NCBI GenBank assembly: GCA_944548615.1
Contig: OX155955.1
Span: 2,062,340-2,126,339, forward strand
DNA: 64,000 nucleotides
Direction: 5' to 3'
Source of the DNA: Micropterix aruncella
Taxonomy: Eukaryota > Arthropoda > Insecta > Lepidoptera > Micropterigidae
The notes below the pieces were generated by a model. The model was not told the origin of the DNA. It saw only the letters and a list, made by a program, of their open reading frames with translations, and made no database searches. Below, in pieces: positions 48,422 to 58,889 of the stretch. A program made the translations under genes and the position numbers. Positions within the stretch are counted from its first letter, which is position 1; every line of letters begins with the position of its first letter.

Positions 48422-48524
48422 AATGTCGCAAGATGTCTTGACTGAATCGAGGGCTTTTCCGTTGTGTCGACTACTCTTCAGACTTCTGTATGATTTTATT
48501 ATCATAGATTTATTATTAATTTTT

Positions 48525-49434
48525 TGTGTTTTTTTTCAAAATTTCAGCAACCTGTCGGATGCCCACCCAGATCTCCACCACTCACCGCCGCCGCCCGATC
48601 CCTTACTCGCTGCTGTCGTTAGAGAGGTATCAAAGTATTATAAAGAAATTGATTTGAAGATTTTATTACATACAACTAACGGACTTCTTGTATCTTCTAG
48701 ACGTCTCCGCCATGGTCGCCTGGACTGTCCCGTCTGTTGTCGTCGCAGCTTAGAACGGTTTGTATATATAATAAATATAGTTTGGCAAATTGATTTTGGA
48801 GATTCACGGAATTCTTGTATCTTTTAGACGTCATCTCCGCGGTCGAGATCTCGCTCGCCACAGCCAGGACCGTCCCATCGAGTACCTCCACCTCTACCTT
48901 TTATTTTCTAAAATGCAATGTATTATCTTTATAATGGCTCGATTGATTGCGTTTCTTCGTAAACTAAAGTCCTGTACTATTGTAGTCCCGCAGAACTATT
49001 GTAGTCCCGCAGGTTATTCGCGTGTTAGTTTGATTTTACTATGTTCTTACGATCTAGATTATATGTACAACTTACGAGCTATGTTAGCTTCGATCTACTT
49101 TATATGTACAACTTACAAAATTTGTTAGCGAAGTAGAACTAATGTGGTAATTGTCTAAATTATTATGTTCAATGATTATCTTATTTTAGTTTCACACATA
49201 TATTTTGTGATACATTTGTTTCAGTGATACATGTGATACATTTTGTGATACATTTCACACGGACGACTTTCTGCGCGTCGAATGTAAAATGAACGGTTGT
49301 CACTTTTCCGCACTAAAACTAACTACCGAAGATAAAGCAGCTGAATCTAAGACCGCTTGAAATGCGTTCAACCTTATTCCGACGGCTATAAGTTCGACAG
49401 AATCGTCGATCGTTCATTTCATATTCAGCTCTTT
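48525..49434 (+). repeat. 910-bp tandem duplication, unit 1
   Basis: Repeated almost exactly in unit 2 (49435-50256) at an offset of 910 bases. The unit contains three exon-like segments with good acceptor/donor sites: 48548-48626 (ttttcaaaatttcag before it, gtatca after), 48701-48757 (tatcttctag, then gtttgt) and 48828 onward (tatcttttag). Two of the three joined frames stay open. One reads LRTTSSPRSRSRSPQPGPSH, a Ser/Pro-rich linker of a kind found in some piggyBac-type transposases; the other follows in phase from the exon at 46535. The right part (48938-49434) is an R8 foldback copy. Confidence 0.75.
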
Positions 49435-50256
49435 TGTGTTTTTTTTCTAAATTTCAGCAACCTGTCGGATGCCCACCCAGATCTCCACCACTCACCGCCG
49501 CCGCCCGATCCCTTACTCGCTGCTGTCGTTAGAGAGGTATCAAAGTATTATAAAGAAATTGATTTGAAGATTTTATTACATACAACTAACGGACTTCTTG
49601 TATCTTCTAGACGTCTCCGCCATGGTCGCCTGGACTGTCCCGTCTGTTGTCGTCGCAGCTTAGAACGGTTTGTATATATAATAAATATAGTTTGGCAAAT
49701 TGATTTTGGAGATTCACGGAATTCTTGTATCTTTTAGACGTCATCTCCGCGGTCGAGATCTCGCTCGCCACAGCCAGGACCGTCCCATCGAGTACCTCCA
49801 CCTCTACCTTTTATTTTCTAAAATGCAATGTATTATCTTTATAATGGCTCGATTGATTGCGTTTCTTCGTAAACTAAAGTCCTGTACTATTGTAGTCCCG
49901 CAGAACTATTGTAGTCCCGCAGGTTATTCGCGTGTTAGTTTGATTTTACTATGTTCTTACGATCTAGATTATATGTACAACTTACGAGCTATGTTAGCTT
50001 CGATCTACTTTATATGTACAACTTACAAAATTTGTTAGCGAAGTAGAACTAATGTGGTAATTGTCTAAATTATTATGTTCAATGATTATCTTATTTTAGT
50101 TTCACACATATATTTTGTGATACATTTGTTTCAGTGATACATGTGATACATTTCACACGGACGACTTTCTGCGCGTCGAATGTAAAATGAACGGTTGTCA
50201 CTTTTCCGCACTAAAACTAACTACCGAAGATAAAGCAGCTGAATCTAAGACCGATT
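49435..50256 (+). repeat. 910-bp tandem duplication, unit 2 (shorter)
   Basis: Same as unit 1 from tgttttttttctaaatttcag on, with a few substitutions and a ~13-base deletion near 50145. It ends within the R8 foldback part and is followed by a small gaatgaatgaat microsatellite (50259-50315). Near identity indicates a recent event. Confidence 0.85.
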
Positions 50257-50755
50257 ATGAATGAATGAATGAATGAATCTAAGACCGATTATGAATGAAT
50301 GAATTAATGAATCTATCATTATAATATTTTAGTTTCACACATATATATTTTTATACCTAACGATGAAAAAATGATAGTGGTTGTAAAAAGTCTGTTGGCT
50401 AAAATTGTACTGTATTATCTTTGGTAGAGAAGGAGTCACGCCTACAAAGAGTCTTGTTCATCTGCTGCTGTGTATTTTCATTAAAAAACCAAGTCTGCAA
50501 AGTGCCATCTAAAACGTAATCAGTGTCATCTTGTAGAGGAAAAAAAACTGCATATAGTGATTTGACAGGATTTTCGACATGGACCATTGACGTAAGTCAA
50601 AAGTGCATTTAATAAAAGTGACAGACAGTGAATTAAAATTTAAATGTACCTACATTAACATTCCGACAAACATTCCAATCATTCCGATCGCTGACGTGTA
50701 ATTCCAATCGAGTACCTAGAGATAACACTCTATTCGGACCGCCCAACGTGTGACA

Positions 50756-50835
50756 CTTGTGGCGCAGTGGGCTAAATCTCGGTCGCTGCTGGAAATTAGT
50801 GGGTTCAATACCTGAGTCGGATTTTGATTTTTTCA
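50756..50835 (+). mobile_element. tRNA-like SINE head
   Basis: tggcgcagtggg is a perfect pol III A box and ggttcaatacc a perfect B box about 40 bases downstream. It differs from the SINE at 45290, so it is a separate family or an independent tRNA-derived head. The length is short and the tail is unclear. Confidence 0.6.
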
Positions 50836-51074
50836 CATCATTTCTAACATTCGATTACATAATAATAACTTCAGCACAAGTAGCGCTATCTATAAAGGAG
50901 AATCTATCTACACTATAATTAAAAAAAAAATAATTAAAAAAAAAAAAACAGCGAGAAAGTGATAGCGCCATCTAGCGGCACTCTCATCAACTTCTAAGCG
51001 ATATCCCCTCGTCGCGCCATCTACAATCGATTATTGGAAGTTTTCATAAAGCATAGTACACCGATTCGGTCAAA

Positions 51075-52154
51075 ATGTCTGTACCATCGGGAATCGTTCT
51101 AAATTCATTCGAATGTAAAAAATGCGAGAGAACTACCACTATCCCGGAAGAAATATTAATATGTTGTTCCTGCAATGAATCTATCCATAATGGGTGTCAA
51201 ACGAAAAAAGTCACTAAATTGAAGATGAAAACGTGGCGCTGTCCGACCTGCGTTGAGAAACCGCTAAAAAAACTACGTTCGCCATTGTCATTCAGCGCTA
51301 CTAACGAATTTCGAAGCGACCCGGATATTCGTTCGTCCGTTAGTAAGCTCAGCAACCCTGGATCTCCACAGATTTACAATTATGTAACTCGAGAAGATAT
51401 TCAAAAGATGCTTAGCGAATTCAAAATTAACATTGCCGGAATTGTGGAAGACAAACTCCTTATAAAATGCTCAGAATTGGCCGCTCAAAATAATTCCATT
51501 CTACAAGCCATCCAATTAATGTCGGCCAAGTATGATGACGTCATGAAGAGGGTTAATGACGTTGAGGAAAAATGTGCTGCCATAAAGTATATTAAGGAAA
51601 AGAATGAAACCCTAACAAAGCGGGTGACTTATCTCGAAGAAAAACTTGATGCAATGGAAAACAAAGGTTCCGAAATGGAAATCGAAATAAGGGGTCTACC
51701 GGAGTCTCGTCAGGAAGATCTTCAACAGTCACTGATTGACATAAGCAGTACTATAAATAGCTCAACCGACATGAAGGATGTAATCACAATCCAACGGAAA
51801 CCTCACTCTGGTGCTCAGGCGGGTGGCCCAAAACCAGTTATTGTGAAATTTTCCAGACAACAGCATCGCGACAATTTTATCTTAGCTTTAAAACAATTCA
51901 ATAAAAAATGTAAAAGTAACTCAGAGAAGTTGAATACATCCCATTTAAATATTGCCGGTGTACCAAAGCCCATTTACATATCCGAACACCTATCTCAGCG
52001 TACGAAATACCTATTCATGGCCGCAAGAAAATTTTCTAAAGATAATAAGTTTTCATTCTGTTGGTGCAAAGGTGGCGGCATTTATCTAAAAAAAGAAGAA
52101 GGAGCTAAAATATTTCGTATCCGAAGTGAAGAAATGCTCGCCCATATCATCTAA
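51075..52154 (+). CDS. LINE ORF1 protein with PHD-like finger
   Basis: 359 residues. Residues ~12-52 form a Cys4-His-Cys3 PHD-type zinc finger: FECKKC, ICCSCNESIHNGC and WRCPTC. Residues ~105-200 include a predicted coiled coil (DDVMKRVNDVEEKCAAI, ETLTKRVTYLEEKLDAM), followed by an RRM/ORF1-C-terminal-like region (EIEIRGLPESR ... PVIVKFSRQQHRDNF). PHD plus coiled coil plus nucleic-acid-binding region is the layout of CR1-group ORF1 proteins, which bind the element RNA as chaperones. Kozak-like context caaaATGt. No disabling mutation seen. Confidence 0.85.
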   Translation: MSVPSGIVLNSFECKKCERTTTIPEEILICCSCNESIHNGCQTKKVTKLKMKTWRCPTCVEKPLKKLRSPLSFSATNEFRSDPDIRSSVSKLSNPGSPQIYNYVTREDIQKMLSEFKINIAGIVEDKLLIKCSELAAQNNSILQAIQLMSAKYDDVMKRVNDVEEKCAAIKYIKEKNETLTKRVTYLEEKLDAMENKGSEMEIEIRGLPESRQEDLQQSLIDISSTINSSTDMKDVITIQRKPHSGAQAGGPKPVIVKFSRQQHRDNFILALKQFNKKCKSNSEKLNTSHLNIAGVPKPIYISEHLSQRTKYLFMAARKFSKDNKFSFCWCKGGGIYLKKEEGAKIFRIRSEEMLAHII

Positions 52155-52538
52155 TCATTGGCTTTCGTTTCTCTTAAAACTATATACGGAAAAACTCTAT
52201 TTTATGTTAAATGTTAAACTTTATTATACAGCTATTACTTTAAAGAAGACATTATTCTATCGAATTATTCTTATATTTTTCACTGTATTATTATGTTGTC
52301 AAAATGTTGTTATATATATACTTATAAGTGTGTATTTTGTCACGTATTTGGTGAGTATTTATTATAAATATATACGACTTATACTCACAATTTTTATATC
52401 TTACAAATTCAGCCTTTACAAGTATTCTACTATACACGTATTTTCAAGTACACCAACGCAATTTGCCATTATTTTACCTTCCTTGCTAGATAAGTATGTT
52501 TTACTAGATGCTCATACCAGGCACAAATATTTATCAAA
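52155..52538 (+). other. LINE inter-ORF spacer with overlapping hydrophobic frame
   Basis: AT-rich spacer. A frame open from inside ORF1 (ATG at ~52204) runs to a TGA at 52540-52542, overlapping the ORF2 ATG as ATGA. The product would be strongly hydrophobic (RIILIFFTVLLCCQNVVIY). It may be a translated coupling frame or chance in T-rich DNA. Confidence 0.4.
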
Positions 52539-55526
52539 ATGAATGATCTGGCCTATTCGTTAGATGAACTTCAGCAAATTACTTGCGAGGTATTCGACTG
52601 CTTGGAGATGTGCAAAAAATTTATTAAAAATATCAAAGGCATTAATATCCTCACTATGAATATTCGGAGTATAAATAAAAACTTTTCCGATTTTCTACTG
52701 CTTTTGCATAGTTTCGACTACCTTTTCGACGTTTTAATATTGACCGAATGCTGGATTAATGATATGTACACTCCAAAAATCATAAACGGGTTCACTTCTT
52801 ATTTTTCTAATGGCATTAGGTTACAGAATGATGGCGTAATTATCTATGTAAAATCTAAACTGCAGGGGGTAGTAACGGAAAAAATGGTTGACGAATCCAA
52901 CTGCCTTCATCTGCTGCTAGATGGACGCATTAACATATTCGCAATATATAGATCTCCGAGTTATCCTAATTTAACACGTTTTTTGCTATCATTAGATAGG
53001 CTATTAGAATTGTATACTAGTGAGTCTAATCTCATCGTAACCGGAGACTTAAATATAAATATCATAAATGATAAACACCGGCAAGCAGATGACTATCTGG
53101 ACATGATGGCTCACCATGGTCTTTACTCCGCTATTGATAAGCCAACCAGAATTGATGGGTGCCATATTAGCTGTATTGACCATTTCATGGTAAAGTCGAA
53201 ACTTCAGGTGAAATCTTTTATTTATGAAGCATGTATTACTGACCACTTTGCCATTGGTATATGTATATCTAAAAACATGAATAAAACTTTAAAGAAAAAT
53301 ATTATCAAAAAAATAACTAATAAAGAACTCTTTTTAGAAACAATTAAAGCTATGGATTGGAATCCAGTTCTTCAAAATTGCAATACTAACTTAGCAGCTG
53401 AACTTTTCCTGAATAACATTACCCTTGCCATTAAACTTGCGTCTACAGAAAAAAATACAAAAATTAGTCGATCGAAAATTAAAATCAAACCCTGGATAAC
53501 GGATAGACTATTGTCATGTCTTAGGAAACGTGATAAAATTCATAAAATGATAAGATGCAATCCTAATGACATACAACTCCTAACTTATTATAAAAAATAC
53601 CGTCATATATGTAAAAGGCTCATTGAAAAGACAAAGGAAAATTACTACAAAGAAAAGCTTAAGGAAGTAAATGGAGATCCAAAAAAAACATGGAACATTA
53701 TCAAGGACATAGCTTATGGTAAAAGTGAACAGAGACCAATACACTCAATTAAAATTAACAACGAAGTAAAAACGATTGATCAACATCCTAAAGAAACCTT
53801 AAATTACATCAATAAATATTTTGTCACTATTGGAGAAAACCTAGCAGGCCATATTCTTAAGAATCTGAATAGTACTGAGACCGCGTTGGCGGACGCCATC
53901 GATATTACGCAGAAAAAACCGTCTTTATTTAAATTCACTCCAACTAATATTGACGAGGTCAGTAAAACAATTAGAAGCTTACAATCTAACTGTGCTCCTG
54001 GTTATGATGGAATCGATGGAGATTTGCTTAAGATTGCTATTGACTACGTCTCAGAGCCCATAGCTCACATAATAAACCAAAGCTTTATTACGGGTGTCTT
54101 TCCGAATTGCCTTAAATCAGCCAAGGTACGGCCTATACATAAATCAGGGAGCACTGACAGTATTACCAACTATAGACCAATCTCCTTACTAAGTATAACC
54201 TCGAAAATTATAGAAAAAATTGCTAAATCTCGGCTTGTATCATATATTGAGTCGGCAAAATTGCTCTCCAACAATCAGTACGGCTTTAGGCAGGGTCGAG
54301 GAACCAACGATGCGATTAATTCTGTAACTGAATATATAGCAAAAAACATCGATAATGGCAAGAAACCCATCGCTACGTTCCTCGACTTGTCTAAGGCATT
54401 TGATACTGTATGTCATAACATTTTACAACGTAAACTATTGAGTTACGGCATAACTGGCAAGGAGAATCAGTGGTTCAAAAATTACCTAGAGGACAGATCG
54501 CAGATCACGGTAATCGATGGAATCGAAAGTGATAATGCAAAAGTTCGATATGGCGTTCCCCAAGGCAGTGTCCTCGGCCCGGTCCTCTTTCTATTGTACG
54601 TCAACGAGATATGTGACCTGCCACTCGGGGACAACACACGGATCGTCTCTTTTGCAGATGACACTGTCCTGCTGACGGTAGCCAATTCATGGAAAGAAGC
54701 TTTCGAAAAATCGCAGATGAATCTAGACATTGTGAAAGGTTGGCTAGATAGACACGTGCTGACGCTGAATGCTTCAAAGACTAAAATGGTCTCATTTGGA
54801 TTGCGATCAGACGTTACAACAAGCGAATTCCAACTAAAGGTTCACTCTATCAACTGCTCTAAGCCACCCAACTGCGCCTGCCCGATCGTTCATAAAGTAG
54901 GCGAGATTAGGTATCTTGGTTTGACCATTGATTCCAAGTTAACCTGGAAGAACCAACTAAATGAACTTACATCACGCACTCGAAAGTTAGTATACGTCTT
55001 TCGTGAGCTACGTAATATTCTGGAAAAACCGACGTTAAAAATTGTGTACACGGCGCTTTGCCAAAGCTTATGGATGCACGGTATCATTGCATGGGGGGCC
55101 TGTACGAAACAAGTACTTGAACCACTGGTTAAAGCCCAGAAATTATTATTGAGGGTTACTTACAGAAAACATCCCCGCCATGACTCTGACCTGCTGTTCA
55201 GCGAAGCAAGTGTTTTGGATATTCGTCAGTTGTTCGTGAAACAATGCCTAATACATTTTTACAAGACCTTAGAGAAACGTTCCCGAAGCCAGCAGCAAAG
55301 ACCAACTAGAATGGCTGAAGGGACGAACTATGTAATTCCTCACGTACATACAACCTTTGCCCAAAGACAGTTGTATTTCATCGCCCCAAAAATTTTTAAT
55401 ACTTTAGAAGAGTCAGTAAAAAATGTTCAAAATATACAACAATTTAAGATAAAAGTAAAAAAATGGCTCCTTTACGAAGTAGGTCGTACAAAGACTGAAA
55501 ATGAATTGCTTCATACAATAATTTAA
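52539..55526 (+). CDS. LINE ORF2: endonuclease and reverse transcriptase
   Basis: 995 residues, uninterrupted. Residues ~38-245 are an APE-type endonuclease: TMNIRSINKN, the catalytic Glu in LTECW, YRSPSYP, GDLNIN, CIDHFMV and TDHFAIGI. Residues ~520-790 are the reverse transcriptase: KVRPIHKSG, NYRPISLLS, NQYGFRQGRGTNDAI, FLDLSKAFDTV (motif A, ~613), YGVPQGSVLGPVLFLLY (motif B, ~668), SFADDTVLL (catalytic box, ~704) and RYLGLTID. The C-terminus is the usual helical tail without RNase H. It nicks target DNA and copies the element RNA at that nick. The layout puts it in the CR1/Jockey superfamily. All catalytic residues appear intact. Confidence 0.92.
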   Translation: MNDLAYSLDELQQITCEVFDCLEMCKKFIKNIKGINILTMNIRSINKNFSDFLLLLHSFDYLFDVLILTECWINDMYTPKIINGFTSYFSNGIRLQNDGVIIYVKSKLQGVVTEKMVDESNCLHLLLDGRINIFAIYRSPSYPNLTRFLLSLDRLLELYTSESNLIVTGDLNINIINDKHRQADDYLDMMAHHGLYSAIDKPTRIDGCHISCIDHFMVKSKLQVKSFIYEACITDHFAIGICISKNMNKTLKKNIIKKITNKELFLETIKAMDWNPVLQNCNTNLAAELFLNNITLAIKLASTEKNTKISRSKIKIKPWITDRLLSCLRKRDKIHKMIRCNPNDIQLLTYYKKYRHICKRLIEKTKENYYKEKLKEVNGDPKKTWNIIKDIAYGKSEQRPIHSIKINNEVKTIDQHPKETLNYINKYFVTIGENLAGHILKNLNSTETALADAIDITQKKPSLFKFTPTNIDEVSKTIRSLQSNCAPGYDGIDGDLLKIAIDYVSEPIAHIINQSFITGVFPNCLKSAKVRPIHKSGSTDSITNYRPISLLSITSKIIEKIAKSRLVSYIESAKLLSNNQYGFRQGRGTNDAINSVTEYIAKNIDNGKKPIATFLDLSKAFDTVCHNILQRKLLSYGITGKENQWFKNYLEDRSQITVIDGIESDNAKVRYGVPQGSVLGPVLFLLYVNEICDLPLGDNTRIVSFADDTVLLTVANSWKEAFEKSQMNLDIVKGWLDRHVLTLNASKTKMVSFGLRSDVTTSEFQLKVHSINCSKPPNCACPIVHKVGEIRYLGLTIDSKLTWKNQLNELTSRTRKLVYVFRELRNILEKPTLKIVYTALCQSLWMHGIIAWGACTKQVLEPLVKAQKLLLRVTYRKHPRHDSDLLFSEASVLDIRQLFVKQCLIHFYKTLEKRSRSQQQRPTRMAEGTNYVIPHVHTTFAQRQLYFIAPKIFNTLEESVKNVQNIQQFKIKVKKWLLYEVGRTKTENELLHTII

Positions 55527-55947
55527 AATATGTGTGTGTGTGTGTATTATTATATATGTATGTATATATGTTTGTATGTGTATATGTGTATATATGTATG
55601 TTACTAACCCTTTATTATATATATTTGTATTAATATGTTTACTATTTTATGCCATTTTATTTCTTAATTTTCTTTTTTTCAGCTTTTTTCTTATATTTTA
55701 TTTCTTTATTCATTATCTTAGTGTTAGTATTGAAAGTAGTCTATTAGTCAGTACTACTCAAACGTCACTACTACTACAAAAACAAAGGCTATATATTTCG
55801 TATGCCCAGATACAGGCTGTTCGGTCTAGTTGGGCATTCGTCTAGAATGATCGTATGGGATGTATTCATTTTCTTATTACTTATATAAATAATTACAAAT
55901 CATATCTGTACGATCTCACTGTTAACTCTATACCAAGTTGTAACAAA

Positions 55948-55978
<31 letters not shown>

Positions 55979-55979
55979 T

Positions 55980-57095
55980 ATATTATGTAATTGTTTTGTA
56001 TACCTAACATTAAAAATAGGTTTCCTCTTGATTTGCTTACTGATTCTTCTCAGAGTGGCCATTTTCGAATCAGTTGTAAGTCATAACAAAAAAAAATAAT
56101 GTTTGATTTGTGGGAAAATCGTGTTTTATTTCTTCGTATGATTTTTTGGTAAATATTTTTTTTTTGTATTTTTGTAACAAATTTTTTTTTTTTTATAAAG
56201 TTTATACGTAAAATAATGAAAGAATTTATATTCTGCAAAGATTGCATAACAAATTATGTTATTACAACCACTGCAAATTTTATCGATATTATCAAATGTG
56301 TTTGCCCATCACTAGCGGCTTTCAGCTTTTTGTATGGGAATTATTGCAAACTTCCAGTATTATTTATTATTATTTTTACTATGAAACGTGACTGTTTAGA
56401 GTATAATAATTACTTATTGGACATATAACAAGCGCCAATATTTCAATAAATTTCAAAAACTATTAAAGACTTCGGAATTATGACGGTTCAAAAATAGTAC
56501 TGCTTTTTTGAGGACAGATTTGAAACATATTTAGTTTTCTATATCTATAAAACAAACTGGAGGTTTTTGTTCTATTTATAGCATAGTATGATATAGTAGT
56601 CGACTGATTTCAACACAATTTCAAATAAAAAGAGCCTCTAATCATTCATAAATAAAACATACATAAAAAAAATACTCGACGATTCATCAAAAATTTTCGT
56701 GGTTTTCATGAGCTAATATCTAAATATTTTTGTATGCTAATAAGTAAAACGAAATAATAGTTTTGATAAAGAATATAATACAGATGACGTAAGTATTTAC
56801 AATTTCTAAATAGACTTCCGTATTTTCTCGTAACACAATTATACGGCAGAAATGGCGAGTTTTTTTCACTTCTTTGAAGTTCTCATATTTATTCATAATT
56901 ATCCAATTGTTTTACAAAATGATATTTCAATATTCTATATTCGAAATTTCAATGCCATCATTGTGCAGTTGTTCTTTTTATGATTGGTGTAGTAGTTTCG
57001 TAGTTATAGTCCTTGAAGTCGAGCGCCGTCGATGTCGCCGAAAATCCTGCAAAAGTGACAGATGATTCCATGAAAATACCCATTTACTCCAAGGG
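55980..57095 (+). other. piggyBac-type element, 3' portion
   Basis: AT-rich non-coding sequence following the LINE poly(A). Its last ~245 bases (ggcgagtttttttcacttct ... ccatttactccaaggg) are the element's right end, repeated inverted at 57518-57760. No transposase frame. Confidence 0.6.
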
Positions 57096-57099
57096 TTAA

Positions 57100-57513
57100 C
57101 ACCCCCTAATTTTCTCTGAGCCTTCGACCCCTTGAAAGACGCCCCTGAAAGCATCGCCTATTCTAAACCTTGGAGAGCCAGCCATGGGAATGAAACTCAC
57201 GATGGCATTTTTTTTGGACCCTCGAAGATTTGTTTGTAGGGGGTGTTGGTGCACCCATACTAATGTATAACGGTGGCTTATTCAATGAAAGTGACTTTTC
57301 TGCATATAATTGCATTATATTAATACATTATATAAAAATCAGGATAAATAAATAAAAAAATAAATAAATAAATATAGGCGGCTGTGAATCGTCACAGCTA
57401 AAAAACCACCGATTGGCGCGAATGGCCATCCAGGGGAAAGATTGCAGTTAAGAAACTGGAAAGATGTCATAGTAGAATGATCATTTTTATAAAAATGTAT
57501 TTATTTCTAATTT
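57100..57513. other. No gene seen
   Basis: Sequence between the two piggyBac-type elements. ataaataaataaataaata low-complexity lies at 57345-57375. Confidence 0.4.
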
Positions 57514-57517
57514 TTAA

Positions 57518-57780
57518 CCCTTGGAGTAAATAGGTATTTTCATGGATGCATCTGTCTCTTTTGCAGGATTTTCGGCGACATCGACCTTAAAGTACTATAA
57601 CTATGAAACTACTACACCAATCGTAAAAAGAACAACTGCACAATGATTGCATTGAAATTTCGAATATAGAATATTGAAATATCATTTTGTAAAACAATTA
57701 GATAATTATGAATAAATATGAGAAAGTCAAAGAAGTGAAAAAAACGCGCGACCAGATCTGGTCGTATCATACTCAACGGG
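57518..57780 (-). mobile_element. piggyBac-type MITE, 263 bp
   Basis: TTAA (57514-57517), cccttggagtaaatagg at the left, gtatcatactcaacggg then TTAA (57781-57784) at the right. The left ~230 bases match the right end of the 45587 element inverted; the right ~30 bases match its left end. It is therefore an internal-deletion derivative of the same family in opposite orientation. Confidence 0.85.
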
Positions 57781-57936
57781 TTAAGGATATTTTAATTTAT
57801 TTTATATAAATCACAAGCACAATCACATTACAAACTATTCCGATTTCTAGAACATGTGACTCACTGGGCAAAGTGTGTAACCTTGTCTAGCGACAATACA
57901 ATGCTATTGTAACCATGTTACTGTATTAATTTACAG

Positions 57937-58486
57937 ATAGTGACTTCAAATCACACGATGGAACGCCTGAAGAATCCTCAACTAACCGAAGACCACCTCC
58001 AGGACATGATGGAAAATGTATCAATTTCCGAAGAGCACATTGAGGCGATTGACGATCTGAACACCGAATACAGCAACTCCTTCGATAAATGGATATATTA
58101 CATGAGCGAGGGCTATAATATCTTGGCGTACGGTCTCGGTTCGAAGAGGGACGTCCTGCGAGACTTCATCCAGTACGCTTTTTTGTCGATCGACATTCCT
58201 TGCTTCGTCGTAAACGGCTACTTCCCAGGGTTGACCATCAAGGACGTTCTGCGATCGATAATGGTGGACCTTCTCCAGATGCCGAGCGCTCCTTCCAACG
58301 TCTTTGAAGCGGTGAACGCGATCGACAAGCATTTGAGCACTCACGACGCTCAATTCGCACTGGCGGTGCATAATATCGACGGCCCCACCCTGAGGAATGA
58401 GAAAGCGCAGTATTTACTTTCCAAACTCGCCTCTTTAAAGAATGTTTACTTTGTTGCGTCGATGGATCATATACGGGCACCGCTAT
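57937..58486 (+). CDS. Orc2: ORC2 exon 5 (AAA+-like core)
   Basis: Residues 364-546. Opens IVTSNHTMERLKNPQL, matching the conserved V-x-T-S-x-x-T start of the ORC2 domain. NILAYGLGSKRDVLRDFIQ (YGLGSKR at ~428-434) is the degenerate P-loop position of ORC2, which lacks the GKT/S needed to bind ATP. INGFFPG-like VNGYFPGLTIKDVLRSI, FALAVHNIDGPTLRNEKAQ and NVYFVASMDHIRAPL follow in family order. Donor ctat|gtaagt, phase 1. This exon gives the firmest identification. Confidence 0.95.
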
Positions 58487-58889
58487 GTAAGTCTTTATCT
58501 CTACTTTTATAGCTGCTGTATAGGGAGAGTGATAATAAGAGGAGGCGTCACCATAGTGGCTTAAACTTATAAAATACCTTTGTGCAATGGGCCCTGGTGC
58601 AAAATTAAACAAAAGGCCCCTCCCCGGGCCTTATGTGTACTATGTAACAAACTATAACACAGGTATCAGTCCAGAACAGACTGTGGTCTAGTGGAGCTGA
58701 TAAAATCCATCAAATCTGTAATTTTTTGCTTCACAAACAATGATTAGGTATCTTTTAATTTCTACCCTAACTTGTCAACATTGTAAACTTTCATTTTGGA
58801 ATTAAATAAAAAAAAAAAATATTCTGATGAAATCAGTGCTTGGCTGCTTACCGGGGTGTTACAGCCGATTTTTTTTCTAATCTTTCCAG
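58487..58889 (+). other. ORC2 intron 5
   Basis: 403-base intron with donor gtaagt and acceptor taatctttccag. It includes a short repeat end (gtgcaaaattaaacaaaagg then cccctcccc, 58599-58627) also present at 63008-63035. Confidence 0.8.

Larger units (their letters stand above)
50950..55976 (+). mobile_element. CR1-group LINE, apparently full length
   Basis: A ~125-base 5' leader, ORF1 (51075-52154), a 384-base spacer, ORF2 (52539-55526), a 3' UTR with (gt)n and gtatat runs, and a poly(A) of ~27 at 55950-55976. Both ORFs are open, so the copy is young. No target duplication could be fixed because the 5' flank is A-rich. It sits in ORC2 intron 4 in the sense orientation. Confidence 0.85.
45587..57095 (+). 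mobile_element. piggyBac-type element enlarged by nested insertions
   Basis: The left end is TTAA (45583-45586) then ccctttgagtatgatacg. The right end is tttactccaaggg then TTAA (57096-57099). The CCC start and TTAA target are diagnostic of piggyBac. Left-end and right-end sequences recur in the small element 57518-57780, which confirms both termini. A transposase-like N-terminus lies at 46535; the catalytic core was not found. Inside are an R1 copy with a hAT MITE, a tandem duplication, a SINE and a LINE. Original length without these insertions would be roughly 3 kb (inferred). Confidence 0.75.
44584..57936 (+). other. ORC2 intron 4 (13.35 kb, transposon nest)
   Basis: Phase-0 intron from gttctt to ttaatttacag. 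It contains an R2 copy, a SINE, a piggyBac-type element with an R1 copy, hAT MITE, tandem duplication, second SINE and a full-length LINE inside it, and a piggyBac-type MITE. The exons on either side join directly in the conserved ORC2 alignment (SKK|IVTSN), so no coding exon is missing. Confidence 0.82.

Noticed and set aside
58021..58612. Minus-strand frames opposite ORC2 exon 5
   Set aside because: Shadow frames of a conserved coding exon.
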